A stretch of DNA of 7,797 bases from Candidatus Rokuibacteriota bacterium. Lineage in GTDB: Bacteria; JAUVQV01. Location: contig JAUVQV010000029.1 of assembly GCA_030597995.1 (NCBI GenBank), positions 1 through 7,797 of the forward strand, written 5' to 3'. Positions 5,210 through 7,797 of the stretch are shown here, piece by piece (position 1 is the stretch's first letter; each line of letters opens with the position of its first letter). The position numbers and the translations under genes are program-made. The notes beneath the pieces are model-generated. The model searched no databases. It was not told the DNA's origin and saw only the letters and a list, made by a program, of their open reading frames with translations.

Positions 5210-6157
5210 ATGAAAATCCTGATCATCACGGCTTCACTTTTCCTTGTCTCCTGCAGCTGGTTCCCACCTCCCCGCGAGCCGGGATATCGTTATGTACTTT
5301 CCTGGGGCAGGCCAGGAGAAGGTCCCGGTGAGTTCCGTGAGCCTATCGGAATAACCATAGCCGGGGACAAGGTCTTCGTGAGCGAGGGGGGAAACAACCG
5401 GATACAGGTCTTCACCCGGGATGGGAGCTTCCGTCACATGTTCGGGAACGAAGGCAATGACTTGGGCGAACTTTCAAGACCCATGCTCATGGATGTACAA
5501 GGCGGCGTGCTCTATGTGGCCGAGTACCTTAACGACAGAGTACAGACATTTTCTCTTGAGGGGGAGCCGCTTGAGATAATCGGCTCCTCCGGCTCGGGCC
5601 CCGGAGAGTTCGACGCACCGGGCGGTGTGGCGATTGATCAGAACGGAACCCTCTACGTGGCGGATTTCTACAACCACCGGATCCAGCTGCTCGGTCCGGA
5701 CGGCGTGCTTTTGATGCAATTGGGCAAGACCGGCGAGAAGGGATTACGAGCCGGTCTTTTCAACTATCCCACCGACGTGGCCCTCCTGCCGGGAGGCGCA
5801 ATAGTCGTGGCCGACGCCTACAACGACAGAGTACAAGTCTTTTCATCCGACGGGAGTTTTCTCCGGAAATGGGGAGGACCCTTTGCCATGGACATCCACG
5901 GTCCGTTCAAGGGATGGTTCAAGACGGCCACTGCGGTAGCAGTAGGGCCCGAGGGGAAGATCTTCGTAGCCGACTTCTACAACCACCGTATCCAGAAATT
6001 TACGCCAAAGGGGAAATTCCTGGTCGCCGTCGGTTCGGAGGGCAGCGGCCCCGGAGAGTTCAGCTACCCGACCGACGTCGCCGTGGACGATGAGGGAGGC
6101 GTCTACGTTGTGGACTTCGGCAACAACCGAATCCAGAAGTTCGCTCCCGGGCAATGA
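5210..6157 (+). CDS. NHL-repeat lipoprotein, six-bladed beta-propeller
   Basis: This is a 315-aa protein. Residues 1-15 form a lipoprotein leader with lipobox LVSC and lipidated C15, so it is anchored on the periplasmic side of a membrane. Six NHL repeats follow, each with a YVAD-x-x-N-x-R-I/V-Q core: 56-68, 102-114, 149-161, 199-211, 252-264 and 299-311. Linkers carry the usual GxGPGEFxxPxxVAV pattern (for example 128-142 and 278-292). Six repeats predict a closed six-bladed propeller that binds a ligand or partner; NHL propellers have no single catalytic role. I chose ATG 5210 because it places the lipobox correctly; the in-frame GTG 5186 would add 8 polar residues. It lies 24 bp after the HMA stop and is probably cotranscribed from the MerR-type promoter. 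A role in metal handling is suggested only by that linkage. Confidence 0.88.
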   Translation: MKILIITASLFLVSCSWFPPPREPGYRYVLSWGRPGEGPGEFREPIGITIAGDKVFVSEGGNNRIQVFTRDGSFRHMFGNEGNDLGELSRPMLMDVQGGVLYVAEYLNDRVQTFSLEGEPLEIIGSSGSGPGEFDAPGGVAIDQNGTLYVADFYNHRIQLLGPDGVLLMQLGKTGEKGLRAGLFNYPTDVALLPGGAIVVADAYNDRVQVFSSDGSFLRKWGGPFAMDIHGPFKGWFKTATAVAVGPEGKIFVADFYNHRIQKFTPKGKFLVAVGSEGSGPGEFSYPTDVAVDDEGGVYVVDFGNNRIQKFAPGQ

Positions 6158-6332
6158 CTGATCTCCTTTCTCCCGATCATCTGCAGATCCTCTCCGATGT
6201 CACTGGTATCAGATTCATGAGGTCTGGCGTCCCACAAATGTGTTTGTAAAGGTGGGGGATCATCAGGTGGCATTTCCGGGGAGGGCCGGTACGTTATGTA
6301 AAAAGAAATATCGGTTTAACCGGCGCTCATCC

Positions 6333-6887
6333 CTATAGTCCCCCTCCCCAAAGACGCTTCAAGAACTCCTGGTAGGGAAGCACCATGATCTGGCCTATGC
6401 GGCGGGTTCGGCGCTCCAGGCTCACACACAGATATTGTTTCAGCTTCGCTTTCTCTGAAAGAGCTCGTAGAGACCGCAGATCTACAGGCGAAACGTTTTC
6501 CTTGGCCTTCACTGCGATGGCAGTGTGGTCACCGACAATAAAATCCACCTCGAAACCGGAGGACGACCACCAGAAATAGAGCGGATCATTGGATACATAG
6601 TCACGGTAGCAGACCATCTCCTGCATTATGAAGGTCTCGAAGGCCTCGCCGAACTCCGGCGTGCCGGGCGAGACGGCACGACCCTGAACGGACCTGACCA
6701 CGCCCACGTCGAAGAAATAATATTTGGACGTGCTGAGGGGCCTGCGTTTTATAGATTTTTTCCAGGCCGGCAATTCATGCAGCAGGAGCGTGTCCTGAAG
6801 TATGTCGAAGTACTGGTAAACAGTGGTACGGGGAACTTGCGCATCGTTTGCGATGTTGGTGTTCTTTGCTGGGCGTAACCGGTTAAT
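6333..6887 (-). pseudogene. C-terminal remnant of an AAA/DUF4143-type ATPase
   Basis: The open frame from 6887 to the TAG at 6333-6335 matches the C-terminal half of predicted AAA_14/DUF4143 ATPases. It has a winged-helix-like segment (NIANDAQVPRTTVYQYFDIL), then PAWKKS, KYYFFDVGVVRSVQG, GEAFETFIMQEM, a FWWSSSGFEVDF motif and the closing VLPYQEFLKRLW. The whole N-terminal ATPase domain with Walker A and B is missing. No ATG or GTG occurs in the frame before a TTG at 6773, and the frame is closed by TGA 6888-6890 inside the flanking inverted-repeat element. The usual E-x-K of the PD-(D/E)xK-like core reads AVK (GCA where a Glu codon is expected). I conclude that this is a non-functional fragment truncated at the repeat. 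Confidence 0.75.
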
Positions 6888-7009
6888 TCACGGGAGCAAT
6901 TTTCTGTTCTGGCAAGGCGTCGCCGGAGTGCGCGCGGAGGCGTACTACTGTACGCCGCACAAGCGAACGAGGGCGCAACGCAGCCCGGGCGGAAAAGATC
7001 CTCGTGAAT
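6886..7009. repeat. 124-bp intergenic inverted-repeat element (MITE/REP-like)
   Basis: Terminal inverted repeats ATTCACG (6886-6892) and CGTGAAT (7003-7009) continue imperfectly (GGAGCAATTTTC against AGGATCTTTTCC). At the centre is a perfect 7-bp inverted repeat, GGCGTAC (6939-6945) / GTACGCC (6950-6956), around TACT. The arms are GC-rich and partly complementary, so the whole unit could form a long hairpin. There is no coding potential. It abuts the truncated 5' end of the DUF4143 remnant on one side and lies 5 bp past the stop codon of the outer-membrane protein gene on the other. Its plan resembles the repeat at 1-105. Confidence 0.6.
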
Positions 7010-7014
7010 CAGGG

Positions 7015-7797
7015 TCAGAAGCTGTAGCGCACCCTGGTATAGAGGTTGGTGTTGTCCTCGAACTGCCCGAAAAAGGTGTCGTCCTCCATTCCCCAGAAGA
7101 GGTTGAGCCCCAGGGTGAGCAGGATTTCGTCGGAGGCCTTGTAGGAGAGCTTCGGCCGGAGGTAGGCGTCCTTTTCGTTGGGGGAGTAAAAACTGAACCA
7201 GGAGAGGATGAGGTTCTGCCGGAAGAAAAGCCCCGTGTAGCGCAGGGTGATCCACCAGCGGTCCTGCTCCGTGCGGCCCACGTCTGGGAAGTCGGAGGCC
7301 CGCTCCAGGTAGCCCTGGAGGCCGAGAGTCTGGTCCCGGCCCACCTCGTGTGAGAAGCCGACCAGGGCCCGGATCTCGGAATTGGGGACGTTCGGGTCCT
7401 CTCCGTCCAGGTCGTCCAGGCTCCGGTACCAGGCCAGCTCGGAGTGGGCGATCCCGCCGAAGAGGGGCCCGCGGAGGCTGGCGCCCCAGGCCTCCAGCCG
7501 GGGAAAGGACGGGCGCCGGGCCGCCGCGTCGAAGCTCTTCGGCTGCCCGCTGTGGCCCCTGAAACCGTAGAGAGCCCCTTCCCAGGCCCCGGAGGTCCCG
7601 TACAGACGCAGGGCGAGCTGGCTGTTTCTCAAGGTCCGGCCGGGCTCCACCGGGTCGAGGGCCCCGTCCTCGGGACCGACCCGCCTCCCCTGGGAGAAGT
7701 CCCAGAAGGAGATCCGCTCTCCCGAGATGAAGGAGTCGGGCTCGAAGACGGGCATCCAGACCAGGTCCAGGTTCAGACGGCTGCCGAACCAGCTGGC
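7015..7797 (-). CDS. Outer-membrane beta-barrel protein, C-terminal part (N-terminus outside window)
   Basis: The frame is open to the right edge of the window; 260 residues are visible and the N-terminus is missing. The sequence shows alternating amphipathic strands rich in aromatic and charged residues (for example LALRLYGTSGAWEGALYGF, SELAWYRSLDD, WWITLRYTGLFF, LILSWFSFYSP, EILLTLGLNLFWG) separated by polar turns. It ends VRYSF, the aromatic-x-Phe signature recognised by the BAM complex for outer-membrane insertion. The last strand is preceded by FGQFEDNTNLY, typical of uncharacterised barrel proteins of this size class. I cannot assign a substrate. The stop is followed closely by the inverted-repeat element, which may act in termination. 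Confidence 0.78.
   Translation of the reverse strand, partial: ASWFGSRLNLDLVWMPVFEPDSFISGERISFWDFSQGRRVGPEDGALDPVEPGRTLRNSQLALRLYGTSGAWEGALYGFRGHSGQPKSFDAAARRPSFPRLEAWGASLRGPLFGGIAHSELAWYRSLDDLDGEDPNVPNSEIRALVGFSHEVGRDQTLGLQGYLERASDFPDVGRTEQDRWWITLRYTGLFFRQNLILSWFSFYSPNEKDAYLRPKLSYKASDEILLTLGLNLFWGMEDDTFFGQFEDNTNLYTRVRYSF

Noticed and set aside
6158..6332. Possible small gene after the NHL gene
   Set aside because: Short frames exist in several registers but none has a ribosome site, a domain or plausible composition; I see nothing supportable here.
7015..7353. Plus-strand frames opposite the outer-membrane protein gene
   Set aside because: These are shadows of a GC-rich coding region; the minus strand shows beta-barrel strands and the terminal Tyr-Ser-Phe signature.

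Overview
The window (7.8 kb, GC-rich) looks like a chromosomal segment of an anaerobic, Deltaproteobacteria/Desulfobacterota-type Gram-negative. This is inferred from a periplasm-facing selenocysteine protein, an NHL-repeat lipoprotein, an outer-membrane barrel ending in aromatic-Ser-Phe, a radical SAM protein of a type common in that group, and intergenic GTAC-centred palindromic repeats. No 16S or other definitive taxonomic marker is present.

Layout. (1) 1-105: the right half of an intergenic inverted repeat, cut by the window edge. (2) 170-2208, plus strand: a TerB-like protein, then a single-HKD phospholipase D/Nuc-like protein with a C-terminal cysteine cluster, then a radical SAM protein with a CX4CX2C cluster motif. 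(3) 4593-2245, minus strand: a three-gene envelope redox operon. In transcription order it encodes a membrane-anchored DsbA-like thiol oxidoreductase, a four-helix DoxX/MauE-like membrane protein with a Cys-Gly-Cys motif, and a secreted MsrA-MsrB fusion. The DsbA-like gene is interrupted by one in-frame TGA exactly where the first active-site cysteine belongs (UPHC instead of CPHC), and a stem-loop follows 13 nt downstream. I read it as a selenoprotein that conventional calling would split into two false ORFs (4635-4372 and 4344-3931). (4) 4830-6157, plus strand: a MerR-type promoter with a long spacer and dyad, the fossil C-terminus of a mer-type thioredoxin, a truncated secreted heavy-metal-associated (HMA) domain, and an intact six-blade NHL-repeat lipoprotein. 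This resembles a metal-response locus that has decayed at its 5' end. (5) 6333-6887, minus strand: the C-terminal remnant of an AAA/DUF4143 ATPase, whose missing 5' part ends exactly at a 124-bp inverted-repeat element (6886-7009). (6) 7015-7797, minus strand: the C-terminal part of an outer-membrane beta-barrel protein running off the right edge.

How the genes may work together: the minus-strand operon reads as a periplasmic methionine-repair module. MsrAB would reduce oxidised methionines outside the cytoplasm, and the Sec-containing DsbA-like protein plus the DoxX/MauE-like membrane protein would supply or relay reducing equivalents. This coupling is inferred from synteny. The most noteworthy item in the window is the selenocysteine DsbA gene and its operon.
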